A stretch of DNA of 27,593 bases from Prevotella sp. UBA5387 (GCA_002407775.1 DHOP01000080.1:3716-31308); one strand, 5' to 3'. Shown: positions 8,161 to 17,494, counted from the stretch's first letter. Notes: generated from the sequence alone by a model not told the origin. Made by a program: numbers and translations.

Positions 8161-9104
8161 ATTTTGAATCCTCTATAAATTTTTAACAAAATTATCAGTA
8201 TCTTTTCACAATTGGCAACCATCAAAAATAAATCTGCCTTCATCCTATTAGACTTTCCTGCAGGATAAACACCACATTTGTTTAGTATGTATATATCCCT
8301 TTTTATTTCATCTATGGAATAATCTATACGAAACAAGCTGTACAAGAATCCTGCTACAGAATAATTTAACCATTCCGAATATATTTTACAATAAGGTTCT
8401 GCCCAATTCTGATGAATCATCTTCTTAAAAGCGCAGATTGAATCCCGTGAATCTATAACCATACGTTTTGTATTTTCAATGTGTATCCCATGCATTATAG
8501 AATTCTCGTTGTCATGACAATAATAATAGCCACAGAAATCCTTTTGAACAATGTAGTTCAATCGAGGATAAACTTGCATCAAAAAAAGCCAATCTTCCTG
8601 TGAATATTGGTGTGGAGTGAATCGAATGGAAAATGCATCTATGATTCTGCGTTTAATAACCTTTGTCCAAAGATAACCATCCATTAAATTTCGATTAATA
8701 AATTGCTCACCATTCCCGTTAAAAGCAACTATTCGATGATTATTATATGCAAAAACTAACATATCAGGCAAATAGTTATCCAACTCATTTTGAATCAACT
8801 TTATGCACCCATCTTCAATATAGTCATCTGAATCGACAAACCAAATATATTCTCCTCGAGCATGATCCAATAACATATTTCGAGCCGCACCGACCCCTTC
8901 ATTATCCTTGGAATATACTACTAAGTTACAAAATCTTTCTGCATATCCCTTTGCAACAGCTAAGGTTCGATCCGTCGACCCATCATCAACAATGATTACC
9001 TCAACACCGTCGACCAATTGACTCACAATGGAATCCAAGCAACGAGGTAATAGCATTTCCACATTATATGCCGGAATAAGAATTGAAAGCTTTAATGTTC
9101 CCAT
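8157..9104 (-). CDS. Glycosyltransferase family 2
   Basis: The frame is open to 9152, but GT2 homology begins at MGTLKLSILIPAYN, so I take the ATG at 9104 (315 residues). It overlaps the upstream acetyltransferase gene by 13 bp. The protein carries the GT2 strand SILIPAYNV, VEVIIVDDGSTDRT and the acidic metal site YIWFVDSDDYIEDG (around residues 90-102 of the chosen start). It keeps the downstream QEDWLFLMQVYPR motif, with the catalytic-base region ED-W of GT2 enzymes. It should add one sugar to the lipid-linked intermediate in the cytoplasm. The C-terminal 40 residues are hydrophobic and basic and may touch the membrane. Acceptor and donor are unknown. Confidence 0.9.
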   Translation of the reverse strand: MGTLKLSILIPAYNVEMLLPRCLDSIVSQLVDGVEVIIVDDGSTDRTLAVAKGYAERFCNLVVYSKDNEGVGAARNMLLDHARGEYIWFVDSDDYIEDGCIKLIQNELDNYLPDMLVFAYNNHRIVAFNGNGEQFINRNLMDGYLWTKVIKRRIIDAFSIRFTPHQYSQEDWLFLMQVYPRLNYIVQKDFCGYYYCHDNENSIMHGIHIENTKRMVIDSRDSICAFKKMIHQNWAEPYCKIYSEWLNYSVAGFLYSLFRIDYSIDEIKRDIYILNKCGVYPAGKSNRMKADLFLMVANCEKILIILLKIYRGFKI

Positions 9105-9748
9105 ATAACATTCTCTTGGATAACTCTGGCCGGTGTTCCAGCGATAAGACAATTCTTTGTGTCAAACTGTTTGGATACCAGCGACCGCTGGGCCACGATA
9201 CAGCCGTTAGGTATATTGCTGTTTTTAAATATCAAAGTCTGTGCTCCAATCCAGACATGGTTGCCAACTATTATTGGAAATGCCATCGTCTTCTCCACCT
9301 CATTATGGTAGACTTTATGTCCGTCAGTTGTATTGAACTCCACGTTCCAGCCCAACAGACAATTATCTCCGATAGAAACATCTTTCGTAACATGGAAAAA
9401 ACAGTCACTATTGCATAAGAAATGATGACCAATAGAAAATATTGCCCCATTAATCACAATTCCAGTGCCATTGAGGATAATTGTTTTGCCCTTTAACACG
9501 AGCTTGCCACCTTGATGAATCGAGAGATAGGTCCTTCGCATGGCCCTTCCTTCTACACCGGCGAACCCCAATGATACCATTGCACGTCTCACATCACCCA
9601 TCAGCACAATGTCACCTCGATGAAGTTCCCCAATCCTGATATTCGGATTGACTAATATTGGGATAAGCCTTGCCTGATGCCAAGGCAAATAACGCATGTT
9701 AAAATAGCAAGAATAGGCGTAATTGCCTATGCGCTGTAACCAGTTCAT
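9092..9748 (-). CDS. Hexapeptide-repeat (left-handed beta-helix) acetyltransferase
   Basis: This 218-residue protein has imperfect [LIV]-G-x4 hexapeptide turns from about residue 75 to 210 (VSIGDNCLLGWNVEFN, VGNHVWIGAQTLI, IPNGCIVAQRS) and ends in the usual LIAGTPARVI. The likely catalytic His is H144 in NTTDGHKVYH. This is the layout of O-acetyltransferases of the maltose/serine acetyltransferase type that use acetyl-CoA to modify a sugar. The first 40 residues (YLPWHQARLIPILVNPNIRI) are typical for the polysaccharide-locus subgroup. It is clearly paralogous to 17645-18295, and a decayed third copy lies at about 20519-20920. It overlaps the next GT2 gene. The target hydroxyl group is unknown. 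Confidence 0.88.
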   Translation of the reverse strand: MNWLQRIGNYAYSCYFNMRYLPWHQARLIPILVNPNIRIGELHRGDIVLMGDVRRAMVSLGFAGVEGRAMRRTYLSIHQGGKLVLKGKTIILNGTGIVINGAIFSIGHHFLCNSDCFFHVTKDVSIGDNCLLGWNVEFNTTDGHKVYHNEVEKTMAFPIIVGNHVWIGAQTLIFKNSNIPNGCIVAQRSLVSKQFDTKNCLIAGTPARVIQENVIWEH

Positions 9749-9859
9749 TGATGTTATAGTTTGGTATTAATATAGATGTAATTGAGAAAATTTGCTATCT
9801 CAACAGTAAAATTATCTGCCCTATCAACCCTGACCCAAAAAACTTTATATATACCATTT

Positions 9860-10999
9860 TCATATTGTTGGGGGCTGGAGGAATTTTCCATACATAAGGT
9901 TTTCAAAAAGATGCATCCATTGTCCCATAATCTGGTCTATGTTGAATCTTTGCACATTGATTCTTGCTTTCCCACCCATAGCCTTTCTTCTATCAGGATT
10001 CTCGATCAAGAAGTTTATTTTATCTACCATCGCATCAGGATTAAGATATTCAGTGAGAAACCCATCTTCGCTGTCATGGATAATTTCAGAAGGTCCAAAC
10101 GGGCAATCATAAGCAATGCAAGGTACTCCAACTGCCATACTCTCTGTAAGAACTAATCCCCATCCTTCAAAATAGGACGTCAAAATACAGATAGAAGATT
10201 TAGATAGTTCTACATCAACTTGATTTGTATAAGGATACACTTTCACTGTGTGTAAATTATGATTTTCTATGGTTTGTCTAATCTTATCTTCTTCAACTCC
10301 TCTGCCAAAAAGACAAAGTTCCCATTCTGGATATTGCTCTTGTATTTTCTTCCAAAAAGGTAAAAATGGTACAATACCCTTTTCCTTGGAAAATCGAGCA
10401 AATAACACAACTCGCTTACTCTCACAATTTGAAATGATTTCAGGTAATCGTTCCAAAGGGTTAGGAATAAAAATGCTTTTATTTTTGGTCAATTTTTGAA
10501 GATGAAGTGCTTCGCCTTGGGTTAATGCGACTAAATTGTAGAAATGGTACATAAAAATGAAATCCAATCGTTCTCTAATGCAGATACTGTCAGGCTGTGT
10601 AATATTAAACCATCCATGAAATTCTAAAACTCGTTTTTTCCAAAAAGATAATAATAATACAGTTAGGGGTTCCAATTTAGGATGTGTCAAAATGATTACA
10701 TCCGGTTTAATTGAAAAAATGATTTTCAAAAGTTTTACTCGATAATATACAAATCTTAGTAGTCTACCTATTAGTGGTACTTTTCCTAATTTGTTTAAGG
10801 TATTGAAATATATATCGTGCCTTATTACTTTTTCATCCAAGGTACCTTCTGGCAAATTCAGACCAGTGGATAGTGCATTAAGATTATGCACTTCATAGCC
10901 CTCTTTATTTACAAAATAATTCTCTTTGGTTGAAGTGATGGCACTGATTCCTCCATCTGTAAAAGAGTCTTGGACATATAATAGACAAATTTTCCTCAT
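9860..10999 (-). CDS. Glycosyltransferase family 4
   Basis: This 379-residue GT-B enzyme has an N-terminal domain with DGGISAIT near residue 15, DVIILTHPKLEPL near 100 and VLEFHGW. The C-terminal donor domain has VVLFARFSKEKGIVPFL, LCLFGRGVEEDKI, and the E-x7-E motif in SYFEGWGLVLTESMAVGVP (the two Glu are eight apart). It ends with the common family sequence NPDRRKAMGGKAR. It should transfer a sugar from a nucleotide donor to the repeat unit. Its ATG overlaps the preceding GT2 stop by 4 bp. A 111-bp gap with no clear content follows before the acetyltransferase gene. DNA here is AT-rich, unlike the 12.1-15.5 kb segment. The sugar is not known. Confidence 0.9.
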   Translation of the reverse strand: MRKICLLYVQDSFTDGGISAITSTKENYFVNKEGYEVHNLNALSTGLNLPEGTLDEKVIRHDIYFNTLNKLGKVPLIGRLLRFVYYRVKLLKIIFSIKPDVIILTHPKLEPLTVLLLSFWKKRVLEFHGWFNITQPDSICIRERLDFIFMYHFYNLVALTQGEALHLQKLTKNKSIFIPNPLERLPEIISNCESKRVVLFARFSKEKGIVPFLPFWKKIQEQYPEWELCLFGRGVEEDKIRQTIENHNLHTVKVYPYTNQVDVELSKSSICILTSYFEGWGLVLTESMAVGVPCIAYDCPFGPSEIIHDSEDGFLTEYLNPDAMVDKINFLIENPDRRKAMGGKARINVQRFNIDQIMGQWMHLFENLMYGKFLQPPTI

Positions 11000-11808
11000 A
11001 GCTCCTTAATCCACTTTGACTTTAACCTAACATTTATTATTTTCAAAATTAAAACGTTTATGTTAAATATAATTTTTTTTATTGGGGGAATTATTTCCAC
11101 TTGATTCATCATTTTCCTGTATGGAGAACTTCCATAGCAATAATCATAGTAATCATCTAATATTCGCTGTGGAAACAATTTTATTAGTTCCGAATTAACC
11201 TCAGACCTTGAGTTTCCATGTTGTTCAGTATAACCACCTCGTTCAAAGTTGGCAATCGTAATATTTATATGTTTGTATGTCGCATTTTGAAAAATAAGGG
11301 TCTCCAAAAAAAATTTCCAATCAGCAGCCCCTTTTAAGTTTTCATCATAAGGATGAGCCTTAATCAAAGAAGTTTTGATGAACGTGGCCTGGTGATACAA
11401 CGATCTTTTATAGAATACTTTAAGTGTTACATGATCAGGACTTTGCAATATAAGATCATCTATTGCCAAATCGCCAGAAATAATATCCTCTTGTAAATTC
11501 TGTTTTATTACTTTTTCTAATACAGTTTCAGAATAAAAGACATCTCCAGAGTTCATGTATATACAATAGTCACCTTTGGCAACGTTAGTCCCCTTGTTCA
11601 TTGCAGCATAAATTCCACCATCAGGCTCACTCACCCAGTAATCAATTTTTTTCTGAAATTGATCTATGATTTGTTTACTATTATCTGAGCTGCCGCCATC
11701 GATGACGATATATTCAAAATCCCTATAAGTTTGAGTAATTACGCTATGTATTGTTCTTAACAGTCCATTAGCGTTATTGTAATTAATTGTGATGATACTA
11801 AATTTCAT
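10996..11808 (-). CDS. Glycosyltransferase family 2 (WcaA-like subgroup)
   Basis: This 270-residue GT2 enzyme starts with FSIITINYNNANGL and has YIVIDGGSSDNS. It continues with SEPDGGIYAAMNKG and the metal-site region YCIYMNSGDVFY (about residues 82-93). The GIYAAMNKG-to-MNSGD arrangement marks a common capsule/colanic-acid-type GT2 subgroup. No membrane helix is seen. It starts one base after the end of the preceding GT2 gene (11810) and overlaps the following GT4 gene by 4 bp, so the three are probably co-translated. The DNA is strongly AT-rich. The donor sugar is not predictable from the motifs. Confidence 0.9.
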   Translation of the reverse strand: MKFSIITINYNNANGLLRTIHSVITQTYRDFEYIVIDGGSSDNSKQIIDQFQKKIDYWVSEPDGGIYAAMNKGTNVAKGDYCIYMNSGDVFYSETVLEKVIKQNLQEDIISGDLAIDDLILQSPDHVTLKVFYKRSLYHQATFIKTSLIKAHPYDENLKGAADWKFFLETLIFQNATYKHINITIANFERGGYTEQHGNSRSEVNSELIKLFPQRILDDYYDYCYGSSPYRKMMNQVEIIPPIKKIIFNINVLILKIINVRLKSKWIKEL

Positions 11809-11809
11809 G

Positions 11810-12721
11810 TTATATACTATGTTTGAATACCGATATTTTATCCTTTATAGACATTTGTTTGTTTAGATAGATAATCCTAAAACATTCTATTTTTCTCATA
11901 AAAGGAATTCTTTTTAAATGACTGATTAAAACCGTTTTGTTAAAAACATGTAAATATAGATCTATGTTTTTATGCAAAAAATTAGATTTCTCGTCAATAA
12001 CATTTATAGGTTTTAAATTTGTTTTAAGCCATTCATAATGCTGAAGCCTTGCTATGATTTTTTCTGCAATCAAGTTGGAATCGCCCGAAATATTGATGTC
12101 GCTCCAGCGAAACCGCACCAAATGTTCCTGACTGGTCACCACGCCATGTTCTGCCATCATCACAGCCGTGGCATCGTCGGAAGCCCATGCCTTGGGAAAG
12201 CTGACAAAGCCCCCCCGGTCTACCAGCACCTGCCGCCTGAAGATATACTGGGGCACCCCGCCCCGCATGCCATGTAGAAGGTGATAGACAAACTCGTCGC
12301 GGCTGAGATACTCTTTGTAGCAGCTGTCTATGGCCATGATCTCACCCGAAGCATTGACCTGCAGAATGCGTGCCCTCATCAGGTCGGCCTGTGGGTATCT
12401 GTCTGCCAACGGCACAAACGACGACAGGAAGTCGGGTTCGTAGAGGTCATCGTCGGTGGCGAGGATGACATATTCTCCCCGGGCAAATGTCAGGCAGTGG
12501 TTCCACTGGGCCACAAGGTCACCACCCCCGATATTCTTCTCGTTGCGGTGGTAGCTCAGCCGCTCATCATGAAACGATTCCACAATCTGGCGGATGCCGT
12601 CGGGCGAGCAGTCGTCCACCACCACGAGCTCTAAGTCGCGGTAGGTCTGAGACAGGATGCTCGCAATGGATTCCCGCAGGTAACGGCCCTTCCATGCCGG
12701 AAGTATGAATGAGAATTTCAT
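11810..12721 (-). CDS. Glycosyltransferase family 2, mosaic gene
   Basis: The frame is open upstream to 12832, but homology starts at MKFSFILPAWKGRYL. The ATG at 12721 overlaps the preceding GT4 stop by 4 bp, so I use it (303 residues). GT2 motifs are LELVVVDDCSPD and the acidic site YVILATDDDLYEPDF near residue 85-100. Base composition changes sharply within the gene. The 5' two thirds (about 12080-12721) is GC-rich like the genes before it, and the last 240 bp is very AT-rich like the genes after it. Two hand-counted rows give 34 of 60 G+C at 12121-12180 and 15 of 60 at 11821-11880. The catalytic domain is therefore on one side and the C-terminal tail on the other. The fused frame is intact, so it is probably functional. 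Confidence 0.88.
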   Translation of the reverse strand: MKFSFILPAWKGRYLRESIASILSQTYRDLELVVVDDCSPDGIRQIVESFHDERLSYHRNEKNIGGGDLVAQWNHCLTFARGEYVILATDDDLYEPDFLSSFVPLADRYPQADLMRARILQVNASGEIMAIDSCYKEYLSRDEFVYHLLHGMRGGVPQYIFRRQVLVDRGGFVSFPKAWASDDATAVMMAEHGVVTSQEHLVRFRWSDINISGDSNLIAEKIIARLQHYEWLKTNLKPINVIDEKSNFLHKNIDLYLHVFNKTVLISHLKRIPFMRKIECFRIIYLNKQMSIKDKISVFKHSI

Positions 12722-13950
12722 GGGCAAACCTCTCTGAGTATCCGGCACCGGTCTTGCGACAGAGCTGCAAGAGAGAACTGACTGACCACTCGCTGATGGG
12801 CCGCCCGCACGAAAGCGTTGGCCTGCGCGCAATCCTGCAGTCGCATGATATCTTTTACAAACGCTGCCGCACTATCGGCTATATAACATTCCTGCCCAGA
12901 AACAAAAGGCAGCCCTTCAGCTCCTACCGATGTGGAGACAAATGGGATGCCATTGGCGGCAGCCTCCAGAATCTTCATGCGTATTCCACTGCCAATGGTG
13001 ATGGGCACTATCATCACTGTATCTCGAAGAGCATCGCGGAGACAATCTACGAAGCCCAGAAACCTGACACCCGGATATCTTGCCACAGTGCGTTGCCGGG
13101 TTGCCTCACTCCAGTTGCCGATAATCTGCAATTCAAAATCCGAGTATCTCTCCCGCAGCTCATCCCAGCACTCACTGAGAAACCATTCAAGTCCTTTCTG
13201 ATTGGGCAGATGGAACTCCGGGCCAACAAACGACACCACCTTGCGAACCTCCTTGATGGGTTCTACCTCTGGCGAGGAACCGACAATGGCGTATGAGCTG
13301 AAAACCGGAGTGGTGACCCCATGGGCCAGCAACTTCTCGCGGTCCACAGGAGATAAAGTGATGATGGCATCGTAACGGTTGAGAATTCCTATTTCAAGTA
13401 TCTCGTTCAGGGCCACTGCAGTCCTACGATAGATGCTCTCTCCGCATGTCTGCAGTTCCAGACCATTGCGCACAAAACGCAGTTCATGGTGCACAAACAC
13501 TTTCCTGACCTTGTCGGGCAGAAAGAGGACAGCCGACATCAACCATGGCATTTCCACCTGTACAATGTCTATGTGATACTGGTCTATCATCCTGCAGACT
13601 CCTTCCTGAAAACACTCTGACATGACCGGTTCTACCATTTTATCCTCGAAAAAATCCTTGGGACGCAAACGGTCGCTGCCCGTGCGATAATAAAGCGAAA
13701 GAGCAATCCTGTGTTTCAACGAGAGAGGAAGAGGGGGGGGCGTTGGGGTTGGAAGTATCGTGATATCACCTCCTACAGCTGCTCTGAAAGCCTGAAGTCG
13801 CTCTTCAGGCTCTTGCTGCGCAAACAGGATGTAAACCCGATAACGGGATTTAATAGCCAGAATACCATTGAAAATGGCCTGTGCCCCACCATTGTTCAGC
13901 GGATATGGCACAAATGGCTCTATCAGTAATATTTTTTTTAATTTACCCAT
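12718..13950 (-). CDS. Glycosyltransferase family 4
   Basis: I use the ATG at 13950 (410 residues), which overlaps the stop of the flippase gene by 8 bp; the frame is open a little further upstream. The N-terminal domain shows ILLIEPFVPYPLNNGGAQ, with the glycine-rich GT4 loop, and KVFVHHELRF. The C-terminal domain shows VSFVGPEFHLPNQKGLEWF, LQIIGNW, VRFLGFVDCLRDAL and the donor motif MIVPITIGSGIRMKILEAAANG, typical of GT4 enzymes that read GxGxRxK-x2-E instead of a classical E-x7-E. It probably adds a sugar to the repeat unit. Two homopolymers lie inside the gene, an A8 run at codons 4-7 and a C8 run near codon 70. Both are in frame here. Confidence 0.88.
   Translation of the reverse strand: MGKLKKILLIEPFVPYPLNNGGAQAIFNGILAIKSRYRVYILFAQQEPEERLQAFRAAVGGDITILPTPTPPPLPLSLKHRIALSLYYRTGSDRLRPKDFFEDKMVEPVMSECFQEGVCRMIDQYHIDIVQVEMPWLMSAVLFLPDKVRKVFVHHELRFVRNGLELQTCGESIYRRTAVALNEILEIGILNRYDAIITLSPVDREKLLAHGVTTPVFSSYAIVGSSPEVEPIKEVRKVVSFVGPEFHLPNQKGLEWFLSECWDELRERYSDFELQIIGNWSEATRQRTVARYPGVRFLGFVDCLRDALRDTVMIVPITIGSGIRMKILEAAANGIPFVSTSVGAEGLPFVSGQECYIADSAAAFVKDIMRLQDCAQANAFVRAAHQRVVSQFSLAALSQDRCRILREVCP
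13733..13740. repeat. G8/C8 homopolymer in the GT4 coding sequence
   Basis: Eight consecutive G on the plus strand (C8 in the coding strand) encode part of a Pro-rich stretch (TPTPPPLPL) about 70 codons from the start. Gain or loss of one base would shift the frame early in the protein. Confidence 0.9.
13932..13939. repeat. T8/A8 homopolymer just after a start codon
   Basis: Eight consecutive T on the plus strand (A8 in the coding strand) lie within codons 4-7 of the GT4 gene starting at 13950 (MGKLKKI). A slip here would stop translation almost at once. Confidence 0.9.
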
Positions 13951-15487
13951 GATTCTGTCGGGAGAGTATGAGTTGACGTACAAAGCCTCTCATTCCAATA
14001 CCAAAAGCGTAAAAAAGTATGAAACTAATGACAAACATGCAAGGGGCGAAGACCAGAGACTGGAGTAGCCAGTTTATCCACGAAGCCGAGCCATCGATAG
14101 CACTGAGGTCTGCGATATGACTTGCTGCAAAATAAGAGATGAGTATCAGGGCCACATAGTCGAAGAAGAGAAGCCAATATTCGTAGAACGGTCTTTTCAG
14201 GCCTCTGGAGTAAAGAAAGTAGGGTTTCCACAGATTCACAATGATGGTGAGCGAGGCCACGGGACCACACAACACACCGGCCAATCCATACCTGCGTCCA
14301 AGTCCTATGGCTACCACAATAAATATGGCCGACTCCACAAAGGGGGCCCATACATCGCTGAACAATCCGTAGCCATTGGCAAACTGCTCATTGGTTCCTC
14401 GGGTAATATTGTAGAACGTCTGAATACAGATGAGCAGGACAATGACATCGGAAAGGATATATTGCTTGCCCAGCCATACAGCAATGAAATTGGAGGAAAG
14501 ATAAAAAATACAACAACACAACGAACCCGCAATGAAATAGCGCACAGAAAGCAACTTCTTATAAATCTCATAGGTTTTTTCGCGGTTCCCTTCAGCTATC
14601 AGACTACCCACACCAGCACCAGTGCTGTCGAGCACACCACTGATAAAACCTTTAATTTGTGTAGCTAACGTGGAATAGTTGTTATAGAAAGCCACTATGG
14701 CTAGCGAGGCATAACTGTAGATAATGAGAGGCGTAATCTCGAACTGGATGAAACCTCCAATCTTGTGAACAAACAACTGACCAGTATATTTGCCTATCGT
14801 AGGATACTGACGGAACAATTGCCTTCCCTTCCTGATTTCAGAATCCAGCCAAGGATAAACCCTCTTCACGCGCCAATGGAGCACCCAAGCATATACAAAG
14901 CCGAAAGTTATCTCGATACAGAAAAACAGTACGAAACTTCTCACATAATAAGCCAAAGCCATCTGGATTCCAGTCTTCAAAAGACCTACGATTTGAAAAT
15001 AGCCTGTAATCTCATAGCCACGCTGGTCGGCCCAGAGCAGATTTTGCTTATAGTTGCAGAAATAACCCAGCAAAGCTGATATGAGATATGAATAGAAACC
15101 CAAATAGATGACCAGCCACGAGAAATGGGTATTGGGAAAAATCTTTGGCAAGAAACATGACAAGATGATACCGGCCGCCAAAATGATGATGCCGATAATA
15201 CGGTAGAGGAAACCAAGAATACTGATAATTTCGTTGATTTCCTTCTGATTCTTGTCATAGATAGGCTTGTAGAGCACCACCCCAATGGCCTGCCCCACGC
15301 CGAGCTCGGCCAGATTGAGAAAGCCCAACAAGCTTGAGACTGTACTCGACAACCCCAGGAAATCGGCTCCAAGATGGTCGATGAAAATTTTTCTGGAAAA
15401 GAAGAGCATCACCAAGTTGAGCATGTAGCATATCATGTTCACCTTGGCGTTCAACAGGCTTTTCCGAGTTCTTGAATCTTGCTGCAT
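13943..15487 (-). CDS. wzx: Wzx-type polysaccharide flippase (MOP superfamily)
   Basis: This 514-residue hydrophobic protein is of usual Wzx length and has about 12-14 membrane helices. The N-terminus has SLLNAKVNMICYMLNLVM and FIDHLGADFLGLSSTVSSL, then LGFLNLAELGVGQAIGVVLY, the conserved first-helix region of bacterial MOP flippases. The middle has PLIIYSYASLAIVAFYNNYST and the end has a long hydrophobic block. It should carry the lipid-linked repeat unit across the inner membrane for the EpsG-like polymerase. It is the only full-length flippase here. Two other flippases survive only as short N-terminal stumps (20923-21195 and 26377-26511) from a different Wzx subfamily, so this one probably replaced them. 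DNA is GC-richer than the 0-12 kb part. Confidence 0.9.
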   Translation of the reverse strand: MQQDSRTRKSLLNAKVNMICYMLNLVMLFFSRKIFIDHLGADFLGLSSTVSSLLGFLNLAELGVGQAIGVVLYKPIYDKNQKEINEIISILGFLYRIIGIIILAAGIILSCFLPKIFPNTHFSWLVIYLGFYSYLISALLGYFCNYKQNLLWADQRGYEITGYFQIVGLLKTGIQMALAYYVRSFVLFFCIEITFGFVYAWVLHWRVKRVYPWLDSEIRKGRQLFRQYPTIGKYTGQLFVHKIGGFIQFEITPLIIYSYASLAIVAFYNNYSTLATQIKGFISGVLDSTGAGVGSLIAEGNREKTYEIYKKLLSVRYFIAGSLCCCIFYLSSNFIAVWLGKQYILSDVIVLLICIQTFYNITRGTNEQFANGYGLFSDVWAPFVESAIFIVVAIGLGRRYGLAGVLCGPVASLTIIVNLWKPYFLYSRGLKRPFYEYWLLFFDYVALILISYFAASHIADLSAIDGSASWINWLLQSLVFAPCMFVISFILFYAFGIGMRGFVRQLILSRQNHG

Positions 15488-15501
15488 TGAGAATGATAAC
15501 C

Positions 15502-16571
15502 TTAGGATTTGTTCAGTCTACCCAATAAAAGCACTGATAGCAGATTACTGGTGCGAATCACCTTCATGGCCACCACTGCCAAAGTACAAACCACCAACGC
15601 ACCCGCTATTCCATAGACCAGTTGTGTTGTGCTGCCCATGGCTTGATGGAAAGCATCCTGAGACATGCTGCAGATGACAAACTGCCCGACGAGAGGAACG
15701 GAAAAAATAAAATAGAAATGCAGTATGTATATCTCCAGAGAATGCCGACCTATATAGCGAAAACCCCGAACAATGCTCCCCTCTGTAAATCGCATGCTGA
15801 ATAAATAATAAGCACACAAAATGCCAGCAAACGGGGCAATAGTTATCATGAATGACAGATGGGACACTACAGGATGAGTATGGTGGAGTAGATACATGGC
15901 AAAAATGAGAACAACTAAAGATAACGTATAGCAGAGGTTAGAGCTGGCATACTTCTGCAATGTTGGATACCGCTTGCATAAAAGTCCGAATATGAAAAAT
16001 TTATAGTGCAGCAAGTGTTCTGAGTCAATGATAGCGTCAACCATATCCCCACGATATTTCCATGAGAGAACGTTGACAATATAAACAACTGACAAATAAT
16101 AGACGATATCCGACACCACTGCCAGAACACCCCATCCCGACAACAAGCGTTGCCTGAACACTTCGTACGGAAGAGTCATCAAAATGAATATGAATAAAGT
16201 ACGCAAGAACCAATATTTGGTGAAGTTCTCACCTGTAATGGCATAAAACACCATACCTGCAACGATGAACGGCACTAACAAGGTATATATCTTGCGCCAC
16301 AAGTAAGTTGGAAGCATTCGCCATGCAAAAGGACGTTTGGCCGAAGGAACAGAAATCCCGAAAGCCAAAATAGCAGAGGCATGTGGAATGAGTAGATGAC
16401 ATTATACCACAAGCAAACATTGAGAGATTTACTCGATATAAGATTCCAGAAATTGAGCCCATAGCAATTAAAAGACCACATTATCACATGTCCCATGACA
16501 ACGAGGAACATGCCAAAGCCTTTCAGCGCATCAATGTATTCTAAATGGTTTGAATTTGTATGTTTCACCAT
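15502..16571 (-). pseudogene. Acyltransferase-3 family gene split by a single-base frameshift
   Basis: Two overlapping frames together form one acyltransferase-3 protein. The first part, from the ATG at 16571, has YIDALKGFGMFLVVMGHV with the family K17-X10-H28 pair and SFHMPLLFWLSGFLF. The second part, from about 16340 down to 15502, continues with PTYLWRKIYTLLVPFIV and the rest of the membrane domain, ending LLLGRLNKS. Adding one A to the AAA run on the coding strand at 16336-16338 joins both into a smooth protein reading FLFLRPKRPFAWRML. The start overlaps the preceding gene by 7 bp. This could be a real inactivation, a reversible slip or a sequencing error; the run is short, so error is not the obvious answer. 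Confidence 0.8.
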
Positions 16572-17494
16572 TTGCCGACAAGGTAGTTTAAAGGTTTAAC
16601 ACGAAACAGGCGAGCCAACGTTGCCGAGAATATAAGTACCAAAGACACATAAACTCCATAAAACAGGCAAGATGACACCTTGGCCATTGGATTTATCATA
16701 CTGGCTAAAGGAAAAGCCAGACTTCTCATCAATAGATAATGAAAGGCATAGACCATCAGAGATTGCCGACCCAGATATTCGAGCATTCGGTGATTGGAAA
16801 TCCAACTGGACACGCACACCATCAGCGCGGTCCCCGTCACTGCAAACAGCAGAAACTGAGGAATTTGGAGAAGCGTCAATGTTGTAGAATCTGTGTAGGG
16901 CACCGGTCGAAACACCGGCAGCAACCACGAAAGCCCCCAAAAAGGCAAATAGACTATGCCCAGACAGTAAACCGCTTTGCGGCTGATGCCGTAGCGTCTT
17001 GCCACGCTCCCCATCCATAGAAAAATGGAGAGACACATGGCATTGCGATAGTGAAAGAAGTTGTGATAATGAGACGGGTCCTGAGCCTCAGGATGCAAGT
17101 GGTTCAAGACAACACCGACCACAAGAAGGAGCAGCATGGTCAATCCTCGCACATAGTCTTTGCGAAAAGAATGGTACACTCCCCAATAAAGAATACGAGC
17201 CACGAACATGGCCGACAAAAACCAAAGCGTCTCTATCAGGAAGAAACAGTTCACCCCACCGGTGGTGATGGTCCAGAAGGAATCTCCAAAGGCTAACAGC
17301 TCCACTATCTTTGATAGAACACCCAACGAAAGCAACGGCAAGAGCAGACCCTTTACATTGCTCATCAAAAACTGCCTGACAGGCTTGTTAAAATTGGATG
17401 TGTATCCAAAGACTATAAAGAAAGCAGGCCTGAAAAAGCACGTATAGAACTTGTAGTCCAACTGGCTTTTACCTGATCGACCTAATAGCTTCAA
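16565..17494 (-). pseudogene. 5'-truncated acyltransferase-3 family gene
   Basis: The 309-codon frame encodes a polytopic membrane protein. It begins in the middle of the family pattern, at FFRPAFFIVFGYTSNFNKP, which corresponds to the FHMPLFFxxSGY segment after the first two helices. The N-terminal 40-50 residues, including the catalytic R/K-X10-H helix, are absent. The only early start is a TTG at 17494 directly after an in-frame TAA; the first in-frame ATG is at codon 44. Just upstream lies a decayed piece of another gene (17549-17639), so the truncation is probably a recombination joint. The 3' end is intact and overlaps the next gene. It is unlikely to be active as an acyltransferase, though expression of a fragment cannot be excluded. 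Confidence 0.62.

Noticed and set aside
9782..10156. Plus-strand open frame of 124 codons
   Set aside because: It is mostly antisense to the GT4 gene at 9860-10999, and the translation resembles no family.
11810..12832. Longer version of the GT2 gene starting at 12832
   Set aside because: The extra 37 residues are within the preceding GT4 gene and show no GT2 homology; the ATG at 12721 with a 4-bp overlap fits better.
12709..13296. Plus-strand open frame of 195 codons
   Set aside because: It overlaps the GT4 gene on the other strand completely, has no recognisable motif, and all neighbours are on the minus strand; it is a shadow of GC-rich coding DNA.
14117..14668. Plus-strand open frame of 183 codons
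   Set aside because: It lies antisense to the flippase gene, is polar and low in motif content, and has no plausible gene context.
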